The notes: generated by a model not told the origin, from the letters alone. DNA of 64,000 nt from Dermacoccus abyssi (GCF_003515945.1 NZ_QWLM01000001.1:186001-250000), one strand, 5' to 3'; shown: positions 30,828-45,027, counted from the stretch's first letter. A program made the numbers and translations.

Positions 30828-31673
30828 ATGCGTAAGACGACACGAGCTACGGTCCTTTCCCTCTCCCTCGCCTCGGCGCTGGCTCTCGGCGCCTGCGGCC
30901 CGGAGTCGGCAACCGGCGGGAGCGGTTCCTCCTCGACCACGTCGAAGTCCAGCAGCACGGACGAGGCCTCGCCGTCGACGCAGTCCGAGAAGTCGAGCGA
31001 AGACACGACGTCGTCCACGACGACGCCCTCTGACCCGACCGAGGACGCAGGCACGACGGACGAGAAGGACCAGGGGGCAGCATCACCCGAACAGGCGGCC
31101 AGCATGCCCAGCGGCCCCGTGACGAAGGCGACGCTCGTCACCGCCGGCGGTTACCAGAAGCGTCCGAACAGCAAGTACGGCGAGTTCTACGCCGTCCTCA
31201 AGGTCGACGGCACCGGCCCGGGCAAGGCCACGGTCCGCTACGACATGCTCGACGCGAGCGGCAAGGTGATCGGCACGGTCGAGGACACGATCAAGGTCGG
31301 CAAGGGCAAGGACATGATCAAGATCAGCACCAAGCTCGGCAAGGCCCCGGCGGGCATCAAGAAGGTGCGCCTCAGCCTCACCAAGAACGAGACCGACGAC
31401 CGCTCGGACGACATCACGATGAGCAACGTCAAGATCAACAACGACGGCCCGAACCGCCGCCCGGTCATCACCGGCAACTACGCCGCGAACGGTGACTCGC
31501 CGGTCACCGGGATCCGGGCCATCTGCATGGACGCGAACAAGCGTGTGATCGTCGGCCACGGCCTGCCGGACGTCAAGGGCGCCAAGAGCGGCACCTTCAA
31601 GGCTGAGCTGCACGAAGCGCCGCGCGACTGGAAGGCGAGCACCTGCTACGTCGGCCAGAGCGGCACGCTCTGA
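30828..31673 (+). CDS. Secreted lipoprotein of unknown function
   Basis: 281-residue predicted lipoprotein. Signal peptide MRKTTRATVLSLSLASALAL with lipobox LGAC (Cys23), AAGGAAG ribosome-binding site. Residues about 26-95 are a Ser/Thr/Glu/Asp-rich, probably disordered tether. The rest (about 100-281) is a folded domain with ATVRYDMLDASGKVIGTVED, typical of a beta-sandwich of the FxLYD kind, and cysteines in RAICMDANKR and ASTCYVGQ that could form a disulfide. I do not recognise a specific function. It is a single gene, ended by a strong repeat and flanked by the aminotransferase and the GT-C-like gene. Confidence 0.85.
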   Translation: MRKTTRATVLSLSLASALALGACGPESATGGSGSSSTTSKSSSTDEASPSTQSEKSSEDTTSSTTTPSDPTEDAGTTDEKDQGAASPEQAASMPSGPVTKATLVTAGGYQKRPNSKYGEFYAVLKVDGTGPGKATVRYDMLDASGKVIGTVEDTIKVGKGKDMIKISTKLGKAPAGIKKVRLSLTKNETDDRSDDITMSNVKINNDGPNRRPVITGNYAANGDSPVTGIRAICMDANKRVIVGHGLPDVKGAKSGTFKAELHEAPRDWKASTCYVGQSGTL

Positions 31674-31679
31674 GTTCGA

Positions 31680-31728
31680 ACGAACGTGGGCCGGACCATC
31701 GCGTGCCCCCCCCCGGCCCACGTTCGTG
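31680..31728. terminator. Bidirectional terminator with a ten-C loop
   Basis: Perfect 15-bp arms (31680-31694 ACGAACGTGGGCCGG and 31714-31728) between convergent genes. A run of ten C (31706-31715) starts in the loop, which makes this spot prone to length errors in sequencing. Confidence 0.7.
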
Positions 31729-31735
31729 CGTTCCC

Positions 31736-33979
31736 CTAGTCCAGTCGATAGACCGTGACGGTTCCGGAGTGATGTACGGCATCCGCGTAATCCGCGAGGT
31801 CGGGAGAGACGTCGCTGGCCGCGGTGTCGGCGTAGAGCCAACGGACTCCCCGCCGTTGCAGTTGCTCGACGGTGGCGCGGTCGGGATCGTGAAAGACCTT
31901 CTCGTTGAGGGCGAAGAGCTCACGGTCCTCGAACGGCTGCGAGGTGGCTCGCAGCCCGTGTCGGCCCGCCTGGCGCTGTGCCGGATCCGAGTACCCCCAG
32001 CTCTCGATGAAGGCGCGACGTTCGGTGAGCGCGCTCACCCAGAAGGCTCGCGCATCACATTCGGATGTGCGGGCCACCCTGCAGTGCACGTTGGTCGCCA
32101 CGACATCCGTCTGCCCGGAGTGTTCGCGCACCCATGCAGCGGCGGCTGTCTCGTCCGCAGACACGGTCCACGGTGCGTCGTTCGAGACCGGGGTGAAGGG
32201 CGATCCACCCGCGTTCTTCACAACGGTGTAGGCGGGGAAGGTCAACGCTGCTCCGAGCAGCACGCCGATGCCGACGAGCGGGCTGCGACGGCCGATCATG
32301 AGCGCCGCGCCCACGAGGACGAGCGCTGCCACGGCCACCGTGAAGACGGCGACGGGGATGGAGTCCCGCTCCGGCTTGGCCGTGCCACTCGCCCAGCGCA
32401 GGAGAAGCAGCGCGGCCCCTCCGATGACGAAGCCCGATCCCACGAGGCGCCACCGTGCCGTGCGGCATCGTTCCCAGACAACGGACACACCCCAGCCGGC
32501 CAACACCGCGAGCAGGGGCAACGCCCCCAGCGGGAAGTAGCCCTGCGACGCACCGGTGTGATCGATGAGCAGGTAGGCGGCGAGGCTCGCCACGAAGGAG
32601 GCCGCGAGGAACGTCGGCATCGGGTCCTTCGTCCACACCCGCCCCAACGAGAGACTCGTGGCGACGTAGCCGTATTGCGCGAGCAGCGCCAGGGCCAGGC
32701 CCGTCACGAGGAGGAACCCTCCCCCGGTTGCGATGTAGGGCATGACGAACGGTCCGTGATCGAACGCCGTAGGCAGGTGCACGTAGTCCTTGTAGGCCAC
32801 CTCGCGTCGGAAGCTCGAGAACAGTCGGATCTTGGAGCCCGCGGACCCGCCGGCGAACAGCGGCATGGCGAGCGCGATGCCGACGAGGCAGACACCGGCG
32901 ACGACGGCCGCGCCGCGCCTGATCGCAGCACGCCGGATGAAGAGGACGCCCACGGCCAGCGCACCGCACAGGAAGGTCGGAAGAATGCTCGACTTCGACC
33001 CGGCGCACAGGAAGGCTGCCGCGACGAGGAGCGCCAGCCCCCGCTTCGTGGGCCGCGCTCCACGAAGCACGGGCACGAACAGCCACGTCGCGCCCAGCGT
33101 GAACGCCAGCCCGAAGATCTGCGAGGGGCTGGCCCACACGAAGGGGCTCGTCGGACCCGTCGCGCCCTTCCACGCGAACGGCAGGATGGCCGACGGGACG
33201 ACGAGAAGGACGACGGCGACGTTGCCGGCGACCCACGTCCCGCTGAGCCGACGCCCGACCACGAGACACGACGCCAGCACGAGCGCCACGACGGGCAGGT
33301 ACCACAATCTCAGGGCCACGTCGGACGTGCTCGTGAAGGAGCCCAGGCTGCCCGAGGCCATGTAGGCGTTGCTCAGCCAGTGGTAGTTCAGCTGACCCAA
33401 CACCTCGGCCTGCGGCACGGTCGGCAGAACCGCCCTCTTGAGCTCGGCCACGATGCCCAGGTGCCAGTACAGATCCTGGTACATCGTGCTGGGGCCGGGC
33501 GGGCGCGTCTGATGACGGCTGAACCCGACGAGGAGCCACCCCAGCCACGAGGTCGACGCGACGAGAAGCCACAGCGAGCCCGTCGGCGCCCCTGACGCGT
33601 CCGCGACCGACTCGGGCACGGAGTTCGGCTCGTGGCCTTGCGGTGACGGGCGCGATGGGGACCCGGCGCGACAGTGAAGAAGCACGCCGACGACCAGGGC
33701 GACGACGCCACCCACCACCGTGAGCGAGGGGGCGCCGATCAGCTGCCACAGGCACCAGTTCGCCAACTGCACCGCCATGCCGACGAGGGCACCGATCGTC
33801 GCCCGTTCGAGACCACCGGCCGTGTGCTTCGCGACCACGAGGTACCCGAAAGCCCACCACAGTGCTGACCACGCGGCGTAACGCAGCGCTGCCGCCCACG
33901 TCACGTCGACGAGAACGGGAGCCGCGAACATCACGACGAGAAGGATGACGAACGCGGGGGCGTTACGGCGGTTCAGCAC
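31736..33979 (-). CDS. Large polytopic membrane protein, GT-C glycosyltransferase-like
   Basis: About 747 residues with some 12-13 hydrophobic segments followed by a soluble C-terminal domain (last ~150 residues: ADETAAAAWVREHSGQTDVV, FIESWGYSDPAQRQ, LQRRGVRWLYADTA). Layout and the loop GPSTMYQDLYWHLGIVAELK fit GT-C-type lipid-linked sugar transferases and related uncharacterised actinobacterial proteins; no substrate can be named. The GTG at 33979 (VLNRRNAPAFVILL) is preferred because TACGAT lies 6 bp upstream, fitting leaderless transcription; an ATG at 34021 would start 3 bp past the tuf terminator with no ribosome-binding site. Confidence 0.8.
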   Translation of the reverse strand: MLNRRNAPAFVILLVVMFAAPVLVDVTWAAALRYAAWSALWWAFGYLVVAKHTAGGLERATIGALVGMAVQLANWCLWQLIGAPSLTVVGGVVALVVGVLLHCRAGSPSRPSPQGHEPNSVPESVADASGAPTGSLWLLVASTSWLGWLLVGFSRHQTRPPGPSTMYQDLYWHLGIVAELKRAVLPTVPQAEVLGQLNYHWLSNAYMASGSLGSFTSTSDVALRLWYLPVVALVLASCLVVGRRLSGTWVAGNVAVVLLVVPSAILPFAWKGATGPTSPFVWASPSQIFGLAFTLGATWLFVPVLRGARPTKRGLALLVAAAFLCAGSKSSILPTFLCGALAVGVLFIRRAAIRRGAAVVAGVCLVGIALAMPLFAGGSAGSKIRLFSSFRREVAYKDYVHLPTAFDHGPFVMPYIATGGGFLLVTGLALALLAQYGYVATSLSLGRVWTKDPMPTFLAASFVASLAAYLLIDHTGASQGYFPLGALPLLAVLAGWGVSVVWERCRTARWRLVGSGFVIGGAALLLLRWASGTAKPERDSIPVAVFTVAVAALVLVGAALMIGRRSPLVGIGVLLGAALTFPAYTVVKNAGGSPFTPVSNDAPWTVSADETAAAAWVREHSGQTDVVATNVHCRVARTSECDARAFWVSALTERRAFIESWGYSDPAQRQAGRHGLRATSQPFEDRELFALNEKVFHDPDRATVEQLQRRGVRWLYADTAASDVSPDLADYADAVHHSGTVTVYRLD

Positions 33980-33985
33980 CGGAAC

Positions 33986-33991
33986 ATCGTA
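33986..33991 (-). promoter_or_regulatory. Candidate -10 element for leaderless GT-C-like gene
   Basis: Minus strand TACGAT ends 6 bp before the GTG at 33979. No strong -35 is seen. Confidence 0.35.
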
Positions 33992-34023
33992 CGGGCTGGC
34001 TCGGGCGAGCGACCCGAACATGA

Positions 34024-34060
34024 CCAAAGGGCCCGAGGCGACATGCCTCGGACCCTTTGG
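34024..34060 (-). terminator. Terminator of tuf
   Basis: Sixteen-base arms (34024-34039 and 34045-34060) with one position that pairs as U-G in the minus-strand transcript; loop of 5. Begins 24 bp after the tuf stop. No long T-tract. Confidence 0.75.
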
Positions 34061-34084
34061 TTGATGTTCCCCGAAGGGTTCAGA

Positions 34085-35281
34085 TCACTTGATGATCTTC
34101 GTGACGCGACCGGCGCCGACCGTACGACCACCCTCACGGATGGCGAACTTCAGGCCCTCCTCCATGGCGATGGGCTGGATGAGCTCCACCGTCATGTCGG
34201 TGTTGTCGCCGGGCATGACCATCTCGGTGCCCTCGGGCAGGTGAACAACACCCGTGACGTCCGTCGTACGGAAGTAGAACTGCGGACGGTAGTTGTCGTA
34301 GAACGGCGTGTGACGGCCACCCTCGTCCTTCGAGAGGATGTAGACCTGACCCTCGAAGTCCGTGTGCGGGGTGATCGAACCCGGCTTGACGACAACCTGG
34401 CCACGCTCGACGTCCTCGCGCTTGACACCGCGAAGGAGCAGACCGACGTTCTCACCGGCGCGACCCTCGTCGAGCAGCTTGCGGAACATCTCGATGCCCG
34501 TGACGGTCGTCTTGGTGGCCGGGCCCTCGTGGATGCCGACGATCTCGACGTCCTCGTTGACGTTCAGGACACCGCGCTCGATGCGGCCCGTGACGACGGT
34601 TCCACGACCGGTGATCGTGAAGACGTCCTCGACCGGCATGAGGAACGGCTTGTCGATGTCGCGCTCCGGCTCCGGGATGGAGTCGTCGACAGCGTTCATG
34701 AGCTCCATGAGCTTGTCGCCCCACTCGGCGTCGCCCTCGAGCGCCTTGAGCGCCGAGACCTGAACGACCGGCAGGTCGTCGCCCGGGAAGTCGTAGGAGG
34801 ACAGCAGTTCGCGGACCTCCATCTCGACGAGCTCCATGATCTCCTCGTCGTCGACCATGTCAGCCTTGTTCAGCGCGACGACGATGTAGGGAACGCCGAC
34901 CTGGCGGGCCAGGAGGACGTGCTCCTTCGTCTGCGGCATCGGGCCGTCGGTGGCCGCGACCACGAGGATGGCGCCGTCCATCTGAGCAGCACCGGTGATC
35001 ATGTTCTTCACGTAGTCAGCGTGACCGGGGCAGTCGACGTGAGCGTAGTGACGCTTCTCCGTCTGGTACTCGATGTGCGCGATCGAAATCGTGATACCGC
35101 GCTGCTTCTCCTCCGGCGCCTTGTCGATCTCGTCGAACGGCGTGAAGGGGTTGAGTTCCGGGTACTTGTCGTGCAGAACCTTAGAGATTGCTGCCGTCAG
35201 CGTCGTCTTGCCGTGGTCGATGTGACCGATGGTGCCGATGTTGACGTGCGGCTTGCTCCGCTCGAACTTCGCCTTCGCCAC
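34085..35281 (-). CDS. tuf: Translation elongation factor Tu
   Basis: 398-residue GTPase delivering aminoacyl-tRNA to the ribosome. G1 GHIDHGKT (residues 19-26), switch sequence [13 protein letters not shown]3 [13 protein letters not shown]4 NKAD and the C-terminal beta-barrel domains ([29 protein letters not shown]) are complete. It follows fusA after 119 bp and ends at a strong terminator. Only one tuf copy is in the window. Confidence 0.99.
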   Translation of the reverse strand: MAKAKFERSKPHVNIGTIGHIDHGKTTLTAAISKVLHDKYPELNPFTPFDEIDKAPEEKQRGITISIAHIEYQTEKRHYAHVDCPGHADYVKNMITGAAQMDGAILVVAATDGPMPQTKEHVLLARQVGVPYIVVALNKADMVDDEEIMELVEMEVRELLSSYDFPGDDLPVVQVSALKALEGDAEWGDKLMELMNAVDDSIPEPERDIDKPFLMPVEDVFTITGRGTVVTGRIERGVLNVNEDVEIVGIHEGPATKTTVTGIEMFRKLLDEGRAGENVGLLLRGVKREDVERGQVVVKPGSITPHTDFEGQVYILSKDEGGRHTPFYDNYRPQFYFRTTDVTGVVHLPEGTEMVMPGDNTDMTVELIQPIAMEEGLKFAIREGGRTVGAGRVTKIIK

Positions 35282-35400
35282 TTGGGTCCTCCTCAGGACT
35301 TGTGTTGGTCAAACGCTTTGTCGCCTTCGGGGTTGAAGGCGCCGGGACGCGTCTGTTGTTTACAGGTTGTGTTACGGGTCTCTAGACGGGACGGACCCGT

Positions 35401-37515
35401 TCACTCGCCCCGGATCTTCTTGATGATCTCGTCCGCGACGCTCCGGGGAACCTCGGCGTACGAGTCGAACTGCATCGTGTAGTTGGCACGACCCTGCGTC
35501 TTGGAACGAAGGTCACCAACGTACCCGAACATCTCCGACAGCGGAACGAGGCCACGAACGACCTTGGCGCCGCTGACGTCCTCCATGGCCTGGATCTGGC
35601 CACGGCGGGAGTTGATGTCGCCGATCACGTCGCCCATGTACTCCTCGGGCGTACGGACCTCGACTGCCATCATCGGCTCGAGCAGCACCGGGTCGGCCTT
35701 GCGGACGGCCTCCTTCAGTGCCATGGAGCCGGCGATCTTGAACGCCATCTCCGAGGAGTCGACGTCGTGGTAGGCGCCGTCGACCAGCGTGGCCTTGAGG
35801 CCCACCAGCGGGTAACCGGCGAGGACACCCTGCTGCATGGCGTCCTGGATGCCGTTGTCGACGCTGGGGATGTACTCACGCGGCACGCGACCACCGACGA
35901 CGGCGTTGACGAACTCGTAGAGCTCGCCCTCGGACGTGTCGAGGGGCTCGAAGGTGATCTGGACCTTCGCGAACTGACCGGAACCACCGGTCTGCTTCTT
36001 GTGCGTGTAGTCGTACTTCGCGACGGCCTTGCGGATCGTCTCGCGGTACGCCACCTGCGGGGCGCCGACGTTGGCCTCGACCTTGAACTCACGCTTCATG
36101 CGGTCGACCAGGATGTCGAGGTGGAGCTCGCCCATACCACGGATGATGGTCTGGCCAGTCTCCTCGTCGAGCTCGACCTGGAAGGTCGGGTCCTCCTGAG
36201 CCAGCTTCTGGATGGCCGTGGAGAGCTTCTCCTGGTCACCCTTCGTCTTCGGCTCGATGGCGACCGAGATGACCGGCTCCGGGAACGTCATCGACTCGAG
36301 GACGATCTGGCTGCTCGGGTCGCTCAGGGTGTCACCCGTCGTCGTCTCCTTGAGACCGATGGCGGCGTAGATGTGACCAGCCTGTGCCTCGTCGACCGGG
36401 TTCTCCTTGTTGGCGTGCATCTGGAAGAGCTTTCCGATGCGCTCCTTCTTGCCCTTGGTCGTGTTGACGACCTGCGAGCCTGCGGAGATCTTGCCCGAGT
36501 AGACGCGGATGAAGGTGAGCGAACCGAAGAACGGGTGCGCAGCGACCTTGAACGCAAGGGCCGAGAAGGGCTCGTCGAGAGCCGGCTTACGCGTGATCTC
36601 CTGCTCCTCGTCACCCGGGACGTGGCCGATCATCGGCGGCACGTCGAGCGGGCTCGGGAGGTAGTCGACGACGGCGTCGAGCATCGGCTGGACGCCGCGG
36701 TTCTTGAACGCGGAGCCACACAGAACCGGGTAGAGCTCGGAGTTGACCGTGAGCTTGCGGATGCCGGCCTTGATCTCGTCCTCGGTCAGCTCCTCGCCGC
36801 TGAGGTACTTCTCCATGAGGTCGTCGTCGGACTCGGCGACACGCTCGACGAGCGCGTTGCGGTACTCCTCGGCCTTGGCCTTGAGGTCGTCCGGGATCTC
36901 CTGGATCTCGTACTTGGCACCCATGGTGACGTCACCCTTGGCGTCACCAGGCCACACGAGAGCGCGGTTGTAGATGAGGTCGACGACACCGACGAAGTCG
37001 TTCTCGGCACCGATCGGCAGCTGGAGCACGAGCGGCTCCGCACCCAGGCGGTCCTTGATCGTCTGGACGGTGAAGTAGAAGTCAGCGCCCATCTTGTCCA
37101 TCTTGTTGACGAAGCAGACGCGCGGAACGTCGTACTTGTCAGCCTGGCGCCACACCGTCTCGGACTGGGGCTCGACGCCCTCCTTGCCGTCGAAGACAGC
37201 GACGGCACCGTCGAGAACGCGCAGCGAGCGCTCGACCTCGACCGTGAAGTCCACGTGACCCGGGGTGTCGATGATGTTGATCTGGGTACCTTCCCAGAAC
37301 GACGTCACAGCAGCAGACGTGATCGTGATGCCACGCTCCTTCTCCTGCTCCATCCAGTCGGTCGTCGACGCACCGTCGTGCGTCTCACCGATCTTGTGGT
37401 TGACGCCGGTGTAGAAGAGGATGCGCTCGGTCGTCGTCGTCTTGCCGGCGTCGATGTGCGCCATGATGCCGATGTTGCGGACCTTCTTCAGGTCGGTCAG
37501 CACGTCCTGTGCCAC
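35401..37515 (-). CDS. fusA: Translation elongation factor G
   Basis: 704-residue GTPase driving translocation. G1 AHIDAGKTT (residues 19-27), G2 around [12 protein letters not shown]3 [10 protein letters not shown]4 NKMDKMGAD, and domains III-V ([23 protein letters not shown]-type segments) are all intact. It is the third gene of the rpsL-rpsG-fusA-tuf string. Confidence 0.99.
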   Translation of the reverse strand: MAQDVLTDLKKVRNIGIMAHIDAGKTTTTERILFYTGVNHKIGETHDGASTTDWMEQEKERGITITSAAVTSFWEGTQINIIDTPGHVDFTVEVERSLRVLDGAVAVFDGKEGVEPQSETVWRQADKYDVPRVCFVNKMDKMGADFYFTVQTIKDRLGAEPLVLQLPIGAENDFVGVVDLIYNRALVWPGDAKGDVTMGAKYEIQEIPDDLKAKAEEYRNALVERVAESDDDLMEKYLSGEELTEDEIKAGIRKLTVNSELYPVLCGSAFKNRGVQPMLDAVVDYLPSPLDVPPMIGHVPGDEEQEITRKPALDEPFSALAFKVAAHPFFGSLTFIRVYSGKISAGSQVVNTTKGKKERIGKLFQMHANKENPVDEAQAGHIYAAIGLKETTTGDTLSDPSSQIVLESMTFPEPVISVAIEPKTKGDQEKLSTAIQKLAQEDPTFQVELDEETGQTIIRGMGELHLDILVDRMKREFKVEANVGAPQVAYRETIRKAVAKYDYTHKKQTGGSGQFAKVQITFEPLDTSEGELYEFVNAVVGGRVPREYIPSVDNGIQDAMQQGVLAGYPLVGLKATLVDGAYHDVDSSEMAFKIAGSMALKEAVRKADPVLLEPMMAVEVRTPEEYMGDVIGDINSRRGQIQAMEDVSGAKVVRGLVPLSEMFGYVGDLRSKTQGRANYTMQFDSYAEVPRSVADEIIKKIRGE

Positions 37516-37614
37516 GGTGTCTCTTCTCGTTCGAAGTTCAGTATCAGTACTGGGTGAGCCGGGGTGACGGCCCGATCCATTCTACGAAGAGAACGGACCG
37601 CCACCCCAACTCGA

Positions 37615-38085
37615 TCACCAGCGGTAGTGCGCGAAGGCCTTGTTGGACTCGGCCATCTTGTGCGTGTCCTCGCGACGCTTGACAGCGGCACCCAGGCCGT
37701 TGCTGGCGTCGAGGATCTCGTTCATCAGGCGCTCCGTCATCGTCTTCTCACGACGCTGACGCGAGTAGCCGACGAGCCAACGCAGCGAGAGCGTCGTGGC
37801 GCGGGCCGGCTTGACCTCGATCGGCACCTGGTAGGTCGCACCGCCGACGCGGCGGGACTTGACCTCGAGCGACGGACGGATGTTGTCGAGCGCACGCTTC
37901 AGCGTGACGACGGGGTCGGTGCCCGTCTTCTCACGGCAGCCTTCGAGGGCGTCGTACACGATGCGCTCAGCGATGGACTTCTTGCCATCCATGAGGATCT
38001 TGTTGACGAGCTGCGTGACGAGCGGCGAACCGTAGACCGGGTCGACGACGAGGGGGCGCTTAGGAGCAGGACCCTTACGAGGCAT
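37615..38085 (-). CDS. rpsG: 30S ribosomal protein S7
   Basis: 156-residue head-assembly protein. [20 protein letters not shown], the [20 protein letters not shown] beta-hairpin and AHYRW ending are conserved. The ATG overlaps the rpsL stop (TAATG). Confidence 0.98.
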   Translation of the reverse strand: MPRKGPAPKRPLVVDPVYGSPLVTQLVNKILMDGKKSIAERIVYDALEGCREKTGTDPVVTLKRALDNIRPSLEVKSRRVGGATYQVPIEVKPARATTLSLRWLVGYSRQRREKTMTERLMNEILDASNGLGAAVKRREDTHKMAESNKAFAHYRW

Positions 38086-38459
38086 TACTTCTTCTCCTTC
38101 TTCGCGCCGTAGCGGCTACGCGCCTGGTTACGGCCCTTGACACCCTGGGTGTCGAGCGAGCCGCGGATGATCTTGTAGCGCACACCGGGAAGGTCCTTCA
38201 CACGGCCGCCACGCACGAGCACGATCGAGTGCTCCTGCAGGTTGTGGCCGACGCCCGGGATGTAGGCCGTGACCTCGATACCCGAGGTGAGCTTGACGCG
38301 GGCGACCTTGCGCAGAGCCGAGTTCGGCTTCTTCGGGGTCGTGGTGTAGACGCGGGTGCAGACACCGCGTCGCTGGGGGCTGCCCTTAAGAGCCGGAGTT
38401 GCAGCCTTGACGGCCTTGTCCTGGCGACCCTTACGGACGAGCTGGTTGATCGTAGGCAA
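38085..38459 (-). CDS. rpsL: 30S ribosomal protein S12
   Basis: 124-residue decoding-centre protein. The start is TTG at 38459 ([15 protein letters not shown] when read literally, initiator Met in the cell), with GGAG 8 bases upstream; no ATG or GTG is nearby in frame. Lys43 and Lys88, the sites of streptomycin-resistance changes in other bacteria, are both lysine, the wild-type state. Asp89 of RVKDLPGV is the site of beta-methylthiolation in some bacteria. First gene of the str-type string. Confidence 0.97.
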   Translation of the reverse strand: MPTINQLVRKGRQDKAVKAATPALKGSPQRRGVCTRVYTTTPKKPNSALRKVARVKLTSGIEVTAYIPGVGHNLQEHSIVLVRGGRVKDLPGVRYKIIRGSLDTQGVKGRNQARSRYGAKKEKK

Positions 38460-38880
38460 CCTGGTTCTCCGAACGTGTCGTTTCTGTTCCGCTCGTCGAC
38501 CTGGGCCGACGAGCTCCTTGTCATGCCGCGCACCCACGCTCTCGGGCGTGTCCGGCGCGACCCCTCCCCTGCACTTTCGCGCAGACGATCCGCCGGTCCG
38601 GCGGACCTTGCCTGACATACGACTGCCCGGCGAGGGTGTGGCAATGGGCAGACTTCCGCCCAAGCACCCATCAAGAGTACCGAGTCGGGGTGCACGCGGC
38701 CAAATCCGGCCTGGACCGCAACCCGACACGCCGCCTGAGGTGTCGCCACCCGGATCCCTCGACTCTCCTGCGGCGTCGTCGTCGGAGCGCCCCCTCCGGA
38801 GGTGCCCGCGTCGTGCAGGTCGACGACGGGTCGCCGCCTCGACGGTGGCCCCCGGCCCGTGCTGCCGGCCTGCGTCTACG
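38460..38880. other. Divergent intergenic region, rpsL and glycosyltransferase genes
   Basis: 421 bp without a credible gene. For rpsL it contains a promoter candidate (38674-38703) and a leader hairpin with eight-base arms TCCGCCGG/CCGGCGGA (38589-38596 with 38598-38605). I see no clear promoter for the plus-strand glycosyltransferase. Confidence 0.5.
38674..38703 (-). promoter_or_regulatory. Candidate rpsL promoter
   Basis: Minus strand TTGGCC (38698-38703), 18-bp spacer, TACTCT (38674-38679); implies a leader of about 210 bases before the TTG start. Confidence 0.45.
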
Positions 38881-39951
38881 ATGTCGTTGATCCAGTCTCC
38901 GACGACTCAGGGCGAGGGCACGCACTTGCACACCATCTCCATCGTGATTCCGGTCTACCAGGGTGAGACCACGTTGCCCTCGGTGATCGACGAGCTGCTC
39001 CCCTACACCGAGCCCAGCCGAACCGCGCGCGGAACCGAGTTCCAGGTGTCGGAAATCCTTCTCGTGCACGACAACGGACCCGACGCGAGCGACGACACCA
39101 TGCGTGCTCTCGCCGAGGCGCACCCCGTGGTCCGTCCGGTCTGGCTGAGCCGCAACTTCGGACAGCACGCGGCGACGCTGGCGGGTATGGCGTCCACCGG
39201 CGGTGACTGGATCGTCACGATGGACGAGGACGGTCAGCACGACCCGAAGTTCATCGCCGACATGCTCGACACCGCTCTCACCCAGCAGGCGAGTCTCGTC
39301 TACAGCATGGCGCGCAACCCTCCGCCCCACGGCTTCGTCCGCAATCTCGCCTCGGTGGGCGCCAAGCGTGTGCTCAGCTCCGCGTCGGGCCTGAAGAACG
39401 CCAAGGACTTCCAGAGCTTCCGCCTCATGCTGGGCTCCATCGGTCGCAGTGTCGCCGCGTACGCGGGTCCGAACATCTACCTCGACGTGGCGCTCGGTTG
39501 GGTGACGAAGGACGTCGCCACCTGCCCGATCGATCTGCGCGAGGAGGGTGACCGCCCCTCGGGCTACAACTACAAGAGTCTCTTCGGCCACTTCTGGCGG
39601 ATGTTCCTCACCAGCGGTACACGCGGCCTGCGTGCCGTCAGCCTCCTCGGCGTGGTCGCAGCGATCGCCGGTCTCGTCCTCACCGTCGTCCTCGTCGTGG
39701 CGAAACTCTTCTTCGAACCCAGCCTGCCCTCGGGGTGGCCGTCTCTCATGGTCGCGCTCCTCATCATCGGCGGCGCGATACTCATCTCGCTCGGCATGAT
39801 CGCCGAGTACATCGGCGTCAACGTCAACATGGCGATGGGTAAGCCCTTGTACCTCATCGTGCCCGATCCGGCTGCCGGACCCCTCGGCCGCGCCCGCGCT
39901 CAGAGCGGGCCCCAGGCCGGCGCCGAGCAGCCCGCGCGACGTGATGGCTGA
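38881..39951 (+). CDS. Membrane-anchored GT2 glycosyltransferase (GtrB/ArnC/DPM1-like)
   Basis: 356-residue family 2 glycosyltransferase predicted to move a sugar from a nucleotide to polyprenyl phosphate at the inner face of the membrane. The GT-A fold starts at [20 protein letters not shown], the metal-binding DxD-type motif is Asp115-Glu-Asp117 ([12 protein letters not shown]), and two C-terminal membrane helices (about 232-258 and 272-297) match the GtrB/DPM1 layout. Sugar and lipid are not predictable. The start ATG at 38881 lacks a clear ribosome-binding site; an alternative start within the first 15 codons is possible. The stop overlaps the following epimerase gene. Confidence 0.88.
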   Translation: MSLIQSPTTQGEGTHLHTISIVIPVYQGETTLPSVIDELLPYTEPSRTARGTEFQVSEILLVHDNGPDASDDTMRALAEAHPVVRPVWLSRNFGQHAATLAGMASTGGDWIVTMDEDGQHDPKFIADMLDTALTQQASLVYSMARNPPPHGFVRNLASVGAKRVLSSASGLKNAKDFQSFRLMLGSIGRSVAAYAGPNIYLDVALGWVTKDVATCPIDLREEGDRPSGYNYKSLFGHFWRMFLTSGTRGLRAVSLLGVVAAIAGLVLTVVLVVAKLFFEPSLPSGWPSLMVALLIIGGAILISLGMIAEYIGVNVNMAMGKPLYLIVPDPAAGPLGRARAQSGPQAGAEQPARRDG

Positions 39952-40879
39952 TCGTCCGACGCTCGTCGTCGGATCGAGCGGCCTGCTCGGTTCGTCCGTC
40001 AGCACGCTGCTCGGTGACCGGGCGTTGCGCGCCCGCGTCCGGTGGAGCACACCGGACGCGCCGGGCGACCTGGCCGCCGCGGCGAACGCTCTTCTCGCGA
40101 GTGTCGAAGACGCGCCGTGGCGCGTCATGTGGTGCGCAGGCGCCGGCGTGGTCGGCACGTCCCAGGAGGCGCTCGATCGGGAGGTCGAGGAGTTCGCCGG
40201 ATTCCTCGAGCACCTCACCGCAGCGGCCGGCGACCAGCGCGGCACCGTGTTTCTGGCCTCGTCGGCCGGCGGCCTGCTCGCCGGTGCCGACGGTCCTCGG
40301 CCTTTCACCGAGGCAACCGAACCCGCTCCTCTGGCGCCCTACGGCCACGCCAAGCTCGCCATGGAGCAGGTCGCGACGAGAATCCTCGGTGACGCACATC
40401 AGCGCCTCGCCATCGGCCGCATCGCCAACCTCTACGGCCCGGGACAGAACCTGGCCAAGATGCAGGGACTCATCTCCCACCTCGGCCGCACGCTCGTCTC
40501 CGGCAGTCCGCTCGGGGTCTACGTGCCGATCGACACGATCCGCGACTACCTCTACGCCGACGACTGCGCCGCCATGGCGCTCGCCTTCGTCGAGACGGCC
40601 GAGGAGCGCGACCTCGCGCACACGACGAAGATCCTCGCCAGCGGCAACGGTGTGACGATCGGCGAGCTGATCGGCCTGTTACGTCACCTGACGAAGCGCA
40701 AACCGCACGTCATCTACGCCGCCTCCAAGCTGGCCTCCGCGCAGTCGAGCGACCTGCGACTGCGCTCCATGGTGCTGCCGGAGCTCAACGCGTACGCCAC
40801 CACTCCCCTGCCCGTCGGCGTCTCGGCGACGGTCGAGGGCATCCTGCGCCAGTTCCGCGAGGGAGAACTCGCGAGCTGA
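39944..40879 (+). CDS. NAD-dependent epimerase/dehydratase (SDR family)
   Basis: 311-residue extended short-chain dehydrogenase likely acting on a nucleotide sugar. The Rossmann motif GSSGLLG is residues 10-16; the active-site YGHAK (Tyr-x-x-x-Lys) follows an SSAGG strand; RIANLYGPGQN and DYLYADDCA are typical of sugar epimerases. A GTG directly before the ATG is an alternative start. It overlaps the glycosyltransferase gene by 8 bp, so the two are coupled and probably act in one pathway, with one enzyme making the sugar that the other transfers (inference). Ends before a compound hairpin shared with rpoC. Confidence 0.88.
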   Translation: MADRPTLVVGSSGLLGSSVSTLLGDRALRARVRWSTPDAPGDLAAAANALLASVEDAPWRVMWCAGAGVVGTSQEALDREVEEFAGFLEHLTAAAGDQRGTVFLASSAGGLLAGADGPRPFTEATEPAPLAPYGHAKLAMEQVATRILGDAHQRLAIGRIANLYGPGQNLAKMQGLISHLGRTLVSGSPLGVYVPIDTIRDYLYADDCAAMALAFVETAEERDLAHTTKILASGNGVTIGELIGLLRHLTKRKPHVIYAASKLASAQSSDLRLRSMVLPELNAYATTPLPVGVSATVEGILRQFREGELAS

Positions 40880-40933
40880 CCCAGCACGCGCGAGCCCGAC
40901 AGGGGTCCTCCCCATACGCACAGCTCAACTGAG

Positions 40934-40974
40934 ACGCCGAAGGCGCCGGTCGAAACCGGGGCCGCCTTCGGCGT
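40934..40974. terminator. Bidirectional terminator between epimerase gene and rpoC
   Basis: Perfect 12-bp arms (40934-40945 ACGCCGAAGGCG and 40963-40974) enclosing an inner CCGGT/ACCGG stem with a CGAA loop. Lies between convergent genes. Confidence 0.7.
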
Positions 40975-40989
40975 TGGTCCTGCGAACGA

Positions 40990-44886
<3,897 letters not shown>

Positions 44887-44983
44887 TGTGCTGATTCCTT
44901 CTCTCGCCTAAATCTGAAAGGTCTGATCGTTGCTGTTGTGGTTGTCCGCACGCCGATAGGCGCGGGACCTAACGTCTGCCGGG

Positions 44984-45027
44984 GACCGGGGCGCGCTCGT
45001 CACGCTCGGCGCGAGCGCGCCCCGGTC
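44984..45027 (-). other. 16-bp perfect hairpin between rpoB and rpoC
   Basis: Arms 44984-44999 (GACCGGGGCGCGCTCG) and 45012-45027 are exact complements with a 12-base loop, starting 9 bp after the rpoB stop. No T-tract. It could be a partial terminator, an RNase processing site or a stability element. Confidence 0.65.

Noticed and set aside
31706-31715. Run of ten C as a possible phase-variable tract
   Set aside because: It lies in and beside the loop of a terminator between convergent genes, outside any coding sequence or promoter, so length change would have no evident effect.
38671-40308. A 545-codon minus-strand frame opposite the glycosyltransferase and epimerase genes
   Set aside because: The plus strand carries clear GT2 and SDR motifs; the opposite frame is low-information.
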